From Aulostomus chinensis (Eukaryota; Chordata; Actinopteri; Syngnathiformes; Aulostomidae): a stretch of 64,000 nucleotides of DNA. Below, one piece after another: positions 1 to 12,734 of the stretch. How positions within the stretch are numbered: the stretch's first letter is position 1; every line of letters starts with the position of its first letter. The notes beneath the pieces are model-generated. The model saw only the letters and a program-made list of their open reading frames with translations, searched no databases and was not told where the DNA came from. Location of the stretch: positions 2,918,001 to 2,982,000 of the forward strand of contig JBBMOA010000018.1 in assembly GCA_037954235.1 (NCBI GenBank), in the 5' to 3' direction. The position numbers were made by a program, and so were the translations under genes.

Positions 1-412
1 CTGAGGGAACTTCCTTTTCTTCAGTGTAGTTTTGTGAAACGTCTCATGGTACATTTATACAGAGAAAAGGCTTTCAAGCATTTAATGGGGTCATATAACA
101 AATAATTGAGGGATAAACAAAGTCAACAGTTCATCTTCTGCACAAGGGGAGATTCAGTTTCACTCCATATGTGAAATTCAGCTGGAAGTTTTTCCAAAAT
201 ATCAAGTTTGGTGGTTTCCGTCCTTTTAGTAAACTGGGCTGCCCAAAGTGGGGCCCGGCGTCAGATTAAGCTCGCCGTCAGGCTCGATCGTGACCTTTGA
301 GGGAGTAGAGCTCCACAGGCTCCTCCCACAAGAGCGTGTCACGAACAAGGCCCGGTGTCTTGGCTTGACGTAAATCTTTCTTGCTCTAGTCTCACAATGG
401 TGTCCCACACAG
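1..412. other. rnf113a intron/upstream segment, no exon recognised
   Basis: No coding exon for the missing N-terminal part of RNF113A could be recognised here, so it is treated as intron ending in the acceptor at 411-412. Positions 236-250 carry a 15-base string (GGGCTGCCCAAAGTG) also found at 45859-45873, at the left end of a hAT-like element; this may be a transposon remnant. Nothing else stands out. Confidence 0.5.
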
Positions 413-2624
<2,212 letters not shown>

Positions 2625-2676
2625 CAACACCCTGACCCCCCACCCCTCCCTTCTGTGTTTGTCAGTGTCCATTTTG

Positions 2677-2682
2677 AATAAA
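2677..2682 (+). terminator. rnf113a: rnf113a poly(A) signal AATAAA
   Basis: A canonical AATAAA lies 53 bases after the rnf113a stop codon, implying a 3' UTR of only about 70 bases. Cleavage would be expected near 2695-2705. Confidence 0.8.
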
Positions 2683-2739
2683 ACAACTTTTTAAGAAAGT
2701 CAGCTTCTCTGCCGTGTTGAAACACTTAACGTTGACACT

Positions 2740-2745
2740 TTTATT
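2740..2745 (-). terminator. strada: strada poly(A) signal AATAAA (minus strand)
   Basis: TTTATT on the plus strand reads AATAAA on the minus strand, about 700 bases beyond the strada stop codon. If used, strada mRNA would end near 2715-2725, almost abutting the rnf113a 3' end. A (GT)n run at about 3203-3222 would lie in the 3' UTR. Confidence 0.55.
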
Positions 2746-3442
2746 ATAAAACTTCTGCAACACTTTGCTCTCACTTTCAAATACGTGCAACCAGACACAA
2801 TGAGCACCAATGTAACATCGACTGTAACATCACGTCCAGGTACGTTCAAGGACGCCCGCGCGCATGTACGCTTATGCTCTGGAGGGTTTCAAACAAACAT
2901 GTTAAACTCGCAAAACAGAGTGATGCATGAAGCATGAGGGTGGAGTGCGCATGCGTGAGTCAGCGGATGCTCCACCTGGGTGAGGAGGCCTACGTGAAGC
3001 ACGCCGTGTGGTCTCACTGAGCAGGTGGGCCACGTTCAAACAAGAGGTAGAACGTCTCCTCCGAGTGTTCAGTAGCAGCTTCCAACATTCAAGAAAATCC
3101 TCAGTTCTGGGTCCCCAGATGGGTCCTACTGTGGTTCGGCTCGGGCGGGGGAGGGGTGGGATGGGGGCTCGTGTGGTAACGTGTGAATAGAATCTGTAAG
3201 AGAGTGTGTGTGTGTGTGTGTAAGGGGAACGAGGCCATCAGTGCAAATTTTCGGTGCATATCTAGAGAACAAAAGCGTACAAGAGACGTCAAAAAGAGGC
3301 AAGATGGCTGCTGGCTTGTAACCTTTGTCTGAGAACAGTAAATCCATGATGTACAAGGGGGCGGTCATTGAAGACCACTTCCTGTCTGCTCAGAGAGTTT
3401 CCCCGTCTAAACCCCTGGAGCGTTGCTCCGCCATGTCCACTG

Positions 3443-6400
3443 TCAGAAGTCCCAGTCGTCCACGTCTAGATGGCTAAGACCTGACTCCAGACTGGCCAGT
3501 CCGGACGGAGAGTCCTGCTGCTGCGAGATCTCGAAGCTACTGATGGGTGACACCGGCCTCAGCAGCTCTGGCAACGCTTCAGATGGCCGCCGCTTGATCT
3601 GAGAGCAGGAAAGACAGAAATGTTTCAAGGAAATCGTTGATATTACTTTTTCATTCCAGAAACCAGAATTATACAATCAGAGCTTCACATCCAAGAATAA
3701 CGAATGGCCGACAATCAGCCGCTGATGCTGATGACAAATATTAGCGTAGCAACGTCAGGATGACCCTTACCTGTTTGAAAAAGGGGTGGCCTACGAGAGT
3801 GGTGGCCGACGGTCTGAACGAGGACAGAAAGGAAATAATTAGTATCTTGCTAACTGACTGGATGCTTTGCAGTAATTGAGCAGGGGCGTGGTCAACCTCT
3901 TCTCCGGGTCTCTCTGTAGGCACAGCTCAACGAAGGCGTGGAAGTGTGGGGAGAACGTCCGGTTGTAGGGGTGTCCTGATGATGAGGACGAAGGCTCTCC
4001 GTTGGAGTGGCGAACTCCTCCGGCTCCTGGACCCTCACAGATCCCAGAGTCCGCCCCAGAGCGGGATGGCTTCATGGACAGTTCCTCCGGAGGGATCGTG
4101 GTGGTGTCCAGCAAACATGGCACCGTCCCATTTAGTTTCTCCAGCAGCATCTGCGGCAATAACATAGACGGGTGGACTCTCTGAGGGTGAGATCAAATAC
4201 TTTTCTGAAAACAGAACTGATGGTGGTATTGAGGGACAAACCCGATACGAAGAGAGGTGACGGGCTCCGCTCACCTGTGTAGCTGGCATGTCTTTGAAGG
4301 GAACGTGTCCATTGGCGAGTTCACAAGCTGTGATGCCGAGGCTGTAGATGTCTGACCGAGAGTCGTAGCCCTGCAGGTTCTGAAACAAACACCACGATTC
4401 TCAAGGATCACATGTAACTTAGGGGAATTTAAAACTCAGCTTCCGGACCCTGGGCAGACTTGGTGCAGATGCGGTACCTGCTGCAGCACCTCCGGGCTGA
4501 GCCAGGGAAGAACCTTGACGCTGTACTGAGGGAAGTCATGGACCACTTTGGCTCTCTGGCCGTGACGGATCAGACTGAAGATGCTTCGCAGTCCAGACAT
4601 GCAGACCTGTCCGTCTGCTGAGATCAACACGTGGCTGGCCTTCACACTCCTGCAGAGTTTAGATCAAATGGTTCAGTTTCGACCCGATCTGACGGGCCAC
4701 TGCTTCAGAATTCCCACTTTGAATCAGTCGAGGGCAGCGTGTGACGGCCTTCATTTACCAGCCAAATGACTTACAACTCATCTGGGTTTATCCACCTATC
4801 ATGTCATTGCTAGAAATGAGAATAAAAAACAGAAATCCGTATCAAAGTTTAATAGTAAATGTGACTAAAATTAATCACAAGTTACGTGTTCAATGCAGCA
4901 CAATCCTTTCTCTAAATAAAGGCACTTAACCAGGCGAGGTTTTCTTCTCCTCAGTCACTGCTCACTAAATGCCATGGGGGCTCTCAAATTCAGGTATTTG
5001 TGAACCAAATTCCTAAGAAAGAGTTTACGTAATTAAAAAAAAACAAACTTCAGGTTTCTGAGTATATTAAAAAAACATCTCTGGGCTAAGAAACTGCAGA
5101 GTTTTGCCTCTGACTATCCAGCGGGGGAGACCCTCACTCCCTGATTGTCTGCTGGCCACTAGTGGTTGGGAGTGTGGTGGTGTCCGGAGCATCGTACCGG
5201 TGCACATATCCCATGTGATGGATGTACTCCAGAGCTCTGAGCATGCCCAGTAGAATGTAGGCGATGGTCAGCTCGGTCATGCCGTCGGTGAAATGTGTAC
5301 AGATGAGATCTCTGGCTGATCCTGGGACAGAAACAACCATCAACCACAGCTGAACGTGGTGAGAAACGTTACGCAAGGAGAACACGCGTTCCTCACCGTA
5401 GGCCATGAAGGGGGTGATGACCCACAGCTCATTTTCAGCTATGAAGACGCTCTTGTAGGGGAGAATGCTGGGGTGGTGAAATAACTTTGACACATGCAGT
5501 TCACCCTGTGAGGCAGGAAATGACACCATTATCACAGCTGAAGCCAATCAAGAGGCGGAGCAGTAACCACAGGACGGTTCATCGGGAGACACGCGAGTCG
5601 CGCAGACCGCTGAGGTGGGGGGGTGATGGGGGGTGGCAGAGAGATGCAGACCTGCAGGTAGGCGACCATGTCATTAGTACAACACTCCAGGTCGATTCGG
5701 CGGATGGATACGTGCTCGCCAGTAGGTCTGTACTGAGCCAGGTTCACTGTCATCAGGTCGTCCAGGCCCCGCCCTAAAACACAGATGAAGACTTTAAAAC
5801 TGTACTTTCAACACCTGAAGGATCATTTCAAGCGTCTGTACTTAATTACTATTCAAGAGGTTGGGATGTCAAACCACACTGTAAAAACCAAACTCTGTAA
5901 CGCCCATCCCTCGACGGCACGCCGTGTCTTTGAGATTAACGGATTTTCATCCGTTTCATTTCATCTCAGTATTCCTCTCCAGAACGTGGACAAGAAAAAC
6001 ATCTGAAAATAAAAACCTGAGCATCGTCTGCACTTATTATTTCCTCTCAGGTAACATCCAGCAGCACGAGATGTCGTCTGCCTGTAGAAAGCAGAATTGC
6101 CAACGAGACTCCAAACGGAGTGCCGACGTTCAACATTCCGACATTTGGAATCAGGAATCGAGTCAGTTCAGTACAACCGGCACCGACCACCACATCTCTG
6201 GTGCAGTGAAAACTAACTTGTGTATCTTGAGATGAAACCAAGCGTGTGCGAGTGTCGGAGTGATTTACCTATTACAGTGAGGAGCTCGTAGGCGCTGCTG
6301 TCAGGGAGGAAGCTGCCCATGGTGTCCCGGCGGGGGAGGGAGGTCAAACTCTCCCGGCTGTCCTCATGGGCCTGACGGTAAAGGAAACAAAACCAGTTCA

Positions 6401-9400
6401 GATCTGCTGGGGAAAGTGACATCACTCACTACAATATACAACTGTGCGAAAGGGAAACATGTGACAAATGTGATCAGATCATTAAAAGACAGGCTGGGGG
6501 GGAGGGGGGTCACTCATTAAAGGTTAGCTAACAAGGTGTGTTAGCTTGTTAAAAAAACAAAACAAACACAGATTGGAAAACAGGAGACACCAACCTGGAC
6601 GTGTTTTACCTCAAGTCATTTAAACATATTCCTACAGGGGAGATACTGCAGTACATCATGATACTGGTACCCTAGCACAGAAGAGTGTGTGTGTATGATA
6701 GGTACGGGGGGGGGGGGGGGTCAGCTCTTTGTTAAACATTGTTTCATCTCAAATTCTGCAAAACTGATACAAAAATAGCAGCAAAAATTCCTTCCTCTTT
6801 CTGCCTTTTTAGGAATTTTTTCTCTTCTTGGGTTGAACGGATACCGTAAAGTACTGAAGTGTTTTCCACCCAGAAGCTCTACACCGTGATACTGGCGCTA
6901 GCTAAGCTGTCATGCTCCTTTAATCTTGTGGATCAGGAGGTAGAACAGGTCAACCGCTGATTTCTGGGACGGTGGTTCAATCCCTGGCTCCTCCGGTTCA
7001 AGTGGCCTTGAGCAAGATACTGAACTCTGAGTTGTACAAAGATAGGATCACATCATGAGATGCTCTTGAGGTCCATTCCAATATCCCACCACCATGCAAT
7101 CCCTCATATGAAGCAGCTGTACCAGAGAACTGGAGTATGTGAGAACCTGGGATGTGTAGTTTGTGTAATAAATACAGAAACACGACTGTCACGTGTGAAG
7201 AGCCAGAAGTTCTTCCAGACTGAAACGTCACAATCTGGTGTGATAAAAAGGTTTTTCTAGTAGCGGCGAGGACTCCTGAGTTCCATCAGTTTATCACCAT
7301 TCACATGAGGGAAATGGACAGACTGCAGTAGCAAGCTGTGGAAGCAGATGATGCCAAGCTGTATGAGTGTTGGAACAGTTTCCATGGTGACCAGAACAAA
7401 AATGCACATCAGACAAGTGCAGGTCCTGGAGTATAAGTGGATCCTATTGGCTGGAGATGACTTCAAGAGCAAGCTCAGAGGAGGAACTCTGGAACTCTCC
7501 TCAGAGGTAAACAGGAGCAGCCCCGTGTTCTCCTCTAGGTGGTGTTACACTGGCGACCTGAGCAGTTTACATTCACACTGACATCAGCAAAGTCAAACAT
7601 GCCATGGTGGCCCTCTGGAAAGAATAACACTGTCATGTTTCGAATTCGGTCAGTATTCAAATTACAGCAGATCGTGGAACAAAGTCACAGAGTGGTGCAG
7701 GAATGAGTCCGACTACCCAGAGGGAAGTTAGCAGCATTGAACATCCGGTTCCCTCGGCTCAAAGTCAGTGGGACTTGTAGATTTGTTTTTGGTTAAAAGC
7801 CTAAAATCAGATCAGTGATTCACACAAGATTAATAGATTTCATCATTTATATTTAGGGAATAAACTATGTCAGTAAATAACACACTTATGAATTCAAAGT
7901 GTTTATGTGTCTTAAAAAGAGAAAGTGGCAAAACAAGGCTACAAACATACACCTCGTAACCGCTTTATACTTCTAGCAGTTACATTCACTCTTCAGAAAT
8001 CATCAAAGCAGTGTTCGTTAGTGAAGACGTTCATTAAGAACAAATCATGTACGTCTCAGCAACAATTGTCTGCCACGAAGAGCTGATTTTGCTGCAATGG
8101 TCTGACAATCCTGCTGGGTTTTAGTCGAGGGAACCCATGCCAATGCTAACTTCTTGGTTAGCCTACAAAGCTACCTCATCCCTGCAGCGCTCTCTGGTGG
8201 AAAGCCTCAGCAGGGATTGCCATGCATTGCTGCAGCAGCGTCATGGGACTCCATCCATCAAGAGTGCTCAAGGACACACAGTGACTGAGTTTACCATCAA
8301 CTCAACAACAGGCTCTCGTTGGCACAGACAGGGGTGTCAAAACACAATCACGACAACACAGACAATCTTTAGTGAGGGGACCAAAAGGCAGCAGGGACCT
8401 GGAGGACAGCGTGTTAACAGCACACTCAGAGGACCGTCTAGCTGGGGGACGACTGTGTGCTCTAGAGTTTCCCTGGCAGAAGCCCTGGTGAGTGAGGTGG
8501 GATGATTTCCTCAGCAAAGCGGTGTCAGGAACTCATGCATACAAAAATGTGGAGGTTTGTGAATTCCTCTACATGTAGACCTGCACGCGCGCACGCACAG
8601 ACACACACACACACACACACACACACATGCACACACTTTCACAATAAGGTAAATGGGGGAGGGGTGTAATGATGCAGTGGCAGGAGTACCGCACTTACTT
8701 TCCTGTGAGAGAGTCCCTGAGCTTGCTCTGGGGTAGAAAAACCACATCAATGACACGAAGACACACAAAACAGGAGAAGTGTTTAGAGCAGCTCGTCAAC
8801 TGGGACCTTTACTGGTTTTCCCGCGGGATTTATCTGAACCAGCAGCTTTTGTTGATCAAAGCAAAGTCATCAATGCAAACACTTCCCATGAAAGCCGGCG
8901 AGAAGAAATGAAACTGCAAACATTAGATCTGATAGCAGTAAAATGTTTGCTTCTACAGAAAATATTTAAATATTTTTGTACTCATGAAAACAATCAAAAT
9001 GACACAGCTAAACCCTTCAGGCCATACAAACTGAGCACAGCCACACAAAAACAAGGCAAACATGCAACACTGTGCAATGATTTGTCTGCAAAAAGATGAA
9101 AATGATGCAAAGCTGGCAAAGAAATCAACCCGAGGAACACAAGAACCCCAATAACACACTCAGAATGATCCTTTCATATTAACACGCAAAGAACCTCTGT
9201 GGCTAAAAAATACACAGCCACCAACACGCTGTAACTCCACTGTACTACATTTCAATTGTAGCTCACGCATTACACTTTGGACACACACACACACACACAC
9301 TAAAACCATATGCACTCTGTGGAAACACCACAGACAAAACAAACGTGACCTCATCAAAGCTGAAACCAAACCCGGTTTGAGAGCCAAAACCAGCAAAATA

Positions 9401-11228
9401 TTCTGTGCTCAGAAATGAGAGGACACGTTCAATGACCACCCCAACATTCGGGAAAATACGCTTCTATGTCCTCCTCAGAGCTGCCCGAGATGATAGCAGC
9501 TAGTGATGCAGGCGAGATAGGAAATATAGCGTACAATTGTTTTTAATCAAGAACTGTATCACATATTATAATTTATCTGATAACTGAAGTGTAAAACAAG
9601 TATTTCTTGTGCAGCAAAATGAATTGTTTTTTTTCCCAGTAGCTTCCATGTCATGTAACCTACAGACTCTAAATACGTACAGGTTATTATAGATGGGACA
9701 TATCGGACATGCCTCTTTATTTGGGTGGAATCTTATTGCATCATGGAATTAAAATGAACATTTTGGTGTAAAAAGCCATGTGGATAATTCACGTTGATTC
9801 CTAAAAGCTTCCATGTCCTGTGACCTCGGGACTCCATATATATGACTATTGGATGGGACATACAGGACACGCCTCTTCGGAGTGGAAGTGCATCCTATAT
9901 TTTACAAAGTGCGAGTAAAAGACAGGACAGAGGGAGCCTTGCCAGTGAGCAAATTTACTTAATCACATATCTCTGCAACACAGTCCTGTGTATTTGACAT
10001 AACACCAAAAATGTTCTCTTTTCAAATTCCTTTTATATTATTCATTGATTAAATCTTAAAAGAAGCTTCTTCCATTGAGCACCTTTATGACATGGCTGAC
10101 CACAGTAAGAGGGATTCCATCACCAAATCAAAGGCTCTTACAGGCCAAGAAAAGCACACTCACAAGAAGCGTTAAATAAAATCCAACACTTTCTATGCGA
10201 CAGGCACAGAAAACATCCATTAAAAAGAGATTTTGTTTCCACCATCCTTTGGTAAGTTGTTGTAGCAAACAGAAATAATGAGGCTAGCTAAGACTCAAGC
10301 TAGATAAGAGACGCTGTAATTCAAGGATGACGTCCAAGAAGCAGAGCAAAGCAACCACTCACTTGCAGCAAAGCACATCAACTTGAAGAACAAATGTTCG
10401 GTTGTTTTTTTGTTTTTTTTAATGTGTCATTAAGGAAACCTGGAATATTCAGTGCATCCTGTTTGCCTCGGACCTCACCTCCAAATAACTCCAAATCCCG
10501 CAGGCTCTCCACACTCAATTTCTCAGAGACCCAACGCTGACAGACACAGAGGGTTAATAACAGACATGGAAAAAAGAGAAAAAAGGAAGCAAGCATAAGG
10601 AAAGGCTCCACAGAAACAGAAACACTGATACTTCATGCTGGAAGCAGAACTGTGAAAATCACTTCATCGTGCAATATTTCTTATGTGTATCTACACGGGT
10701 AGCAGATATAGTACAAACAACACATGTAATAAAACTCTACTTTTACATGTTAATAATTTCTGCCTTTGAGGTAAGGGTGGAGGATTATTATGGACATTTA
10801 CAGTGGATTCTAAAGCGATGAATATATTGTTATTCTGCCAGGTTACATTACTTGTACCTTCACCAACTGGGCTTAAAAACTGCCTCCAGACATGTTCTTA
10901 ATTATATAAATAAACGCTTTTCAGTTAGTCTTCGGAGCAAATCTAGCAAGTCAATGAACACTTCGAACTTGGCGCGCCAAATCTTCTTCTTACGCATGAG
11001 AAAATGACAAATATCAAAGCTTGTCACACAGTAGGCAGTGCCAAGCAAAAGTGGTGCGATTTCTAAATATAGCTGTGAATCACCTCATCGTGACCCCAAA
11101 TGTGCTTGGCACCTTGTAATTTTCGAGAAGAGATTTAATCCACGCGCAGCACATCAGCCCAGTAAGCCTGTGTCTAATTGCTTCTAAAGAAGGAGAGGAA
11201 CTCGGTGAGCACTTACAAGAAAAGACAT
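3443..11228 (-). CDS. strada: STE20-related adaptor alpha (STRADA), pseudokinase, complete
   Basis: Pseudokinase that binds LKB1 (STK11) and MO25 and allosterically activates LKB1. Coding exons in transcript order: 11228-11217, 10536-10479, 8727-8699, 6371-6269, 5773-5652, 5505-5397, 5321-5198, 4649-4478, 4379-4275, 4150-3897, 3813-3771, 3598-3443. They total 1287 nt, 428 residues (human 431), with consistent phases and GT-AG sites. The protein opens MSFL then [20 protein letters not shown]. The kinase fold starts near [10 protein letters not shown] (about residues 59-68). Catalytic motifs are degenerate, as in the family: HRS replaces HRD (YVHRSVKASH), GLR replaces DFG (CMSGLRS), and Arg replaces the beta-3 Lys (IRRIDLE). 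The C-terminus is DDWDF where mammals have DDWEF, the MO25-binding tail. A 29-nt exon and a first exon with only 12 coding bases are notable. Start chosen by homology to MSFL; its Kozak context is weak. Confidence 0.95.
6928..7035 (+). mobile_element. degenerate tRNA-derived SINE fragment
   Basis: Contains a pol III B-box-like GGTTCAATCCC (6974-6984) preceded by an A-box-like region and followed by the phrase 'cttgagcaagatactgaac' (about 7007-7025). This wording resembles a widespread teleost tRNA-SINE family. No target duplication was identified and the copy looks old and truncated. Family name left open. Confidence 0.5.
8185..8200 (-). promoter_or_regulatory. CTCF-like motif, weak
   Basis: AGCGCTCTCTGGTGG matches the reverse CTCF core (AGCGCCMYCTGSTGG) with one mismatch, in a strada intron. 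Sequence match only. Confidence 0.3.
9641..9886. repeat. imperfect direct repeat in a strada intron
   Basis: Segment 9641-9730 and segment 9806-9886 share, in the same order, AGCTTCCATGTC, GATGGGACATA, GGACA and GCCTCTT then TGGAA. This suggests an old local duplication of about 80-90 bases or two copies of one repeat. Confidence 0.6.
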
Positions 11229-11254
11229 GGATCCTCTTAAATGTGGTTAATACA
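11217..11254 (-). other. strada: strada exon 2: short 5' UTR plus MSFL start
   Basis: On the minus strand a candidate acceptor (ttttcaacag) ends at 11255, and the exon runs to the donor GTAAGT at 11216-11211. Only 12 bases are coding (ATG at 11228-11226, then three codons). The coding part is well supported by the human MSFL N-terminus; the acceptor choice is inference. Confidence 0.6.
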
Positions 11255-11831
11255 CTGTTGAAAACACGTCCAGAGGAGATCTGTGAAAAACAAGACTGTG
11301 AAGGAGACAATGTCTCTGGGTGGTGAGGACATGTCCATAGCCCCATCATGAAGAATACTACACTTTACAACAATTAATGTTGTCATAAAAAAATTGTGTG
11401 AAATGATGATATGTGCAATAATGAGCTTAATACTTAGTATTAATGCTTGTTTGACGGAGTAAATTTTGCCAGGCAAATTATATTTCAGTGGTTACACTTT
11501 AGGTTTTGTGATTTTTTTTATTCAACATGCTGACTGAGTAGTCGAAACGCACGGTAATACTTACTGGGATGTCGGTGGGCACAGATACGCGCAAACACAC
11601 ACAGGTCGGATCCAATATTTTGAACAGATCAAGAGAAAAATCACTAACTAAATACTAATTCGCCGTAGCTTTGCTCTTGCTAATAGCTTGCGAATGTTTT
11701 CATGCTGAAGGGCGCAGGCTAGCGATGCTAACGGTAAAATTGCCTTCAACCAAAGCAGCTATCCCACACTAAATTGAACAGTACTACATTATTTTGTGAT
11801 TCACGATGAATTAAATGTTTTGATAACTTAC

Positions 11832-11985
11832 CACTGCAGCGTTCGGTTCAATAATATCGGACTGGAGTAACAGAATATCAAAGGATAACTTGGTTAGCTC
11901 GCCATCCTTTGAGTGGGTTGTGTCTGACAGCTTGCGAGTCGCGCACATTTGGCGACAACCAGGGAGGGCAAAGCTTGGCGCCGGC
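11832..11985 (-). other. strada: candidate non-coding first exon of strada
   Basis: A consensus donor GTAAGT occurs on the minus strand right after 11832, next to GC-rich sequence. A non-coding first exon is expected because the exon with the ATG follows an acceptor. The 5' end is approximate. Confidence 0.45.
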
Positions 11986-11988
11986 TCG

Positions 11989-11996
11989 TGACGTCA
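11989..11996. promoter_or_regulatory. full palindromic CRE (TGACGTCA)
   Basis: An exact 8-base CREB/ATF site in the middle of the putative bidirectional promoter, within CpG-rich sequence. Confidence 0.55.
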
Positions 11997-11999
11997 CAT

Positions 12000-12048
12000 C
12001 GCCAGGGGTCCGCAGAAAACAAGGGCTTGAAGAGATATCAGTAAACAG
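12000..12048 (+). other. ddx42: candidate ddx42 non-coding first exon (3' end)
   Basis: The exon holding the ddx42 ATG follows an acceptor at 12726-12727, so a 5' non-coding exon must exist upstream. The donor CAG|GTAAAT at 12049 is the best nearby candidate; the 5' boundary is a guess. Confidence 0.3.
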
Positions 12049-12734
12049 GTAAATAGGACTGGTTAGCCGTAAATGTTCCACCGCTGTTGGTGCGAGTGGT
12101 CAACGGAAAACGTTACCATGTAACGAACGAGCTTTAGAAACGCGCTGTAACTGCGCCACAGTCACGGCGTCGCTACAGGCACACACCCACACCTCGGCCT
12201 CAATTTGCGGCCTTGTGCTAGCTGTTGCTAATGTTGTGTATGCGTTAACAGGATTGCCGTCGACTGTAAATGAAACCAAGTTCACCTCGGTAATGGTTTG
12301 GCTGTCAAATGCAACGTGAGGTAACGACGCCGAGCAGGAATCTGTCGGCTGCTGCCCCTCTAGCCAAGCAGTTAACTAGCTTCTTGTAGTTCACGTCAGC
12401 CTCCGACTTATCCCTGTAGCCAATGCTAATCTCATCTCCCTCTAAACCTCATTTATGTGCACGCACAATAAATTTATAATGTATTTCTTCGAATCACCAT
12501 TTAGTGAAATGTGCGAGTATAAAGTGTATTTTTCTAGTGCATCTGCAGTTTCAAAGTGTGTGTATTAGCAAGAGTCTGACGATACGATTGTATTAAGATG
12601 TATTTTACACGATACAAAGTGGTAAATCCTACCTAATGAATTGAAAATGTTGAAATAGATCTGAAAAACATTTTATTTATTTGTACATCATGTGATTAAG
12701 ACCAGTGTCTCTCCTATGTTTTTACAGCATAGCC

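Larger units (their letters stand above)
6372..10478 (-). other. strada large introns (apart from exon 8699-8727)
   Basis: Long intronic sequence around the 29-nt exon. It contains a degenerate tRNA-SINE (6928-7035), a G-run at about 6706-6720, CA repeats at about 8598-8637 and 9282-9300, a CTCF-like motif (8185-8200) and an imperfect 80-90 base direct repeat (9641-9886). No further coding exon was recognised. Confidence 0.6.
11860..12110. promoter_or_regulatory. bidirectional strada/ddx42 promoter region
   Basis: A CpG-rich segment between the divergent genes: strada transcribed leftwards, ddx42 rightwards. It has no TATA box that I can see, includes a palindromic CRE (11989-11996), and is flanked by a minus-strand donor (11831) and a plus-strand donor (12049). 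Head-to-head housekeeping genes commonly share such promoters; sharing is inferred from position. Confidence 0.55.
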
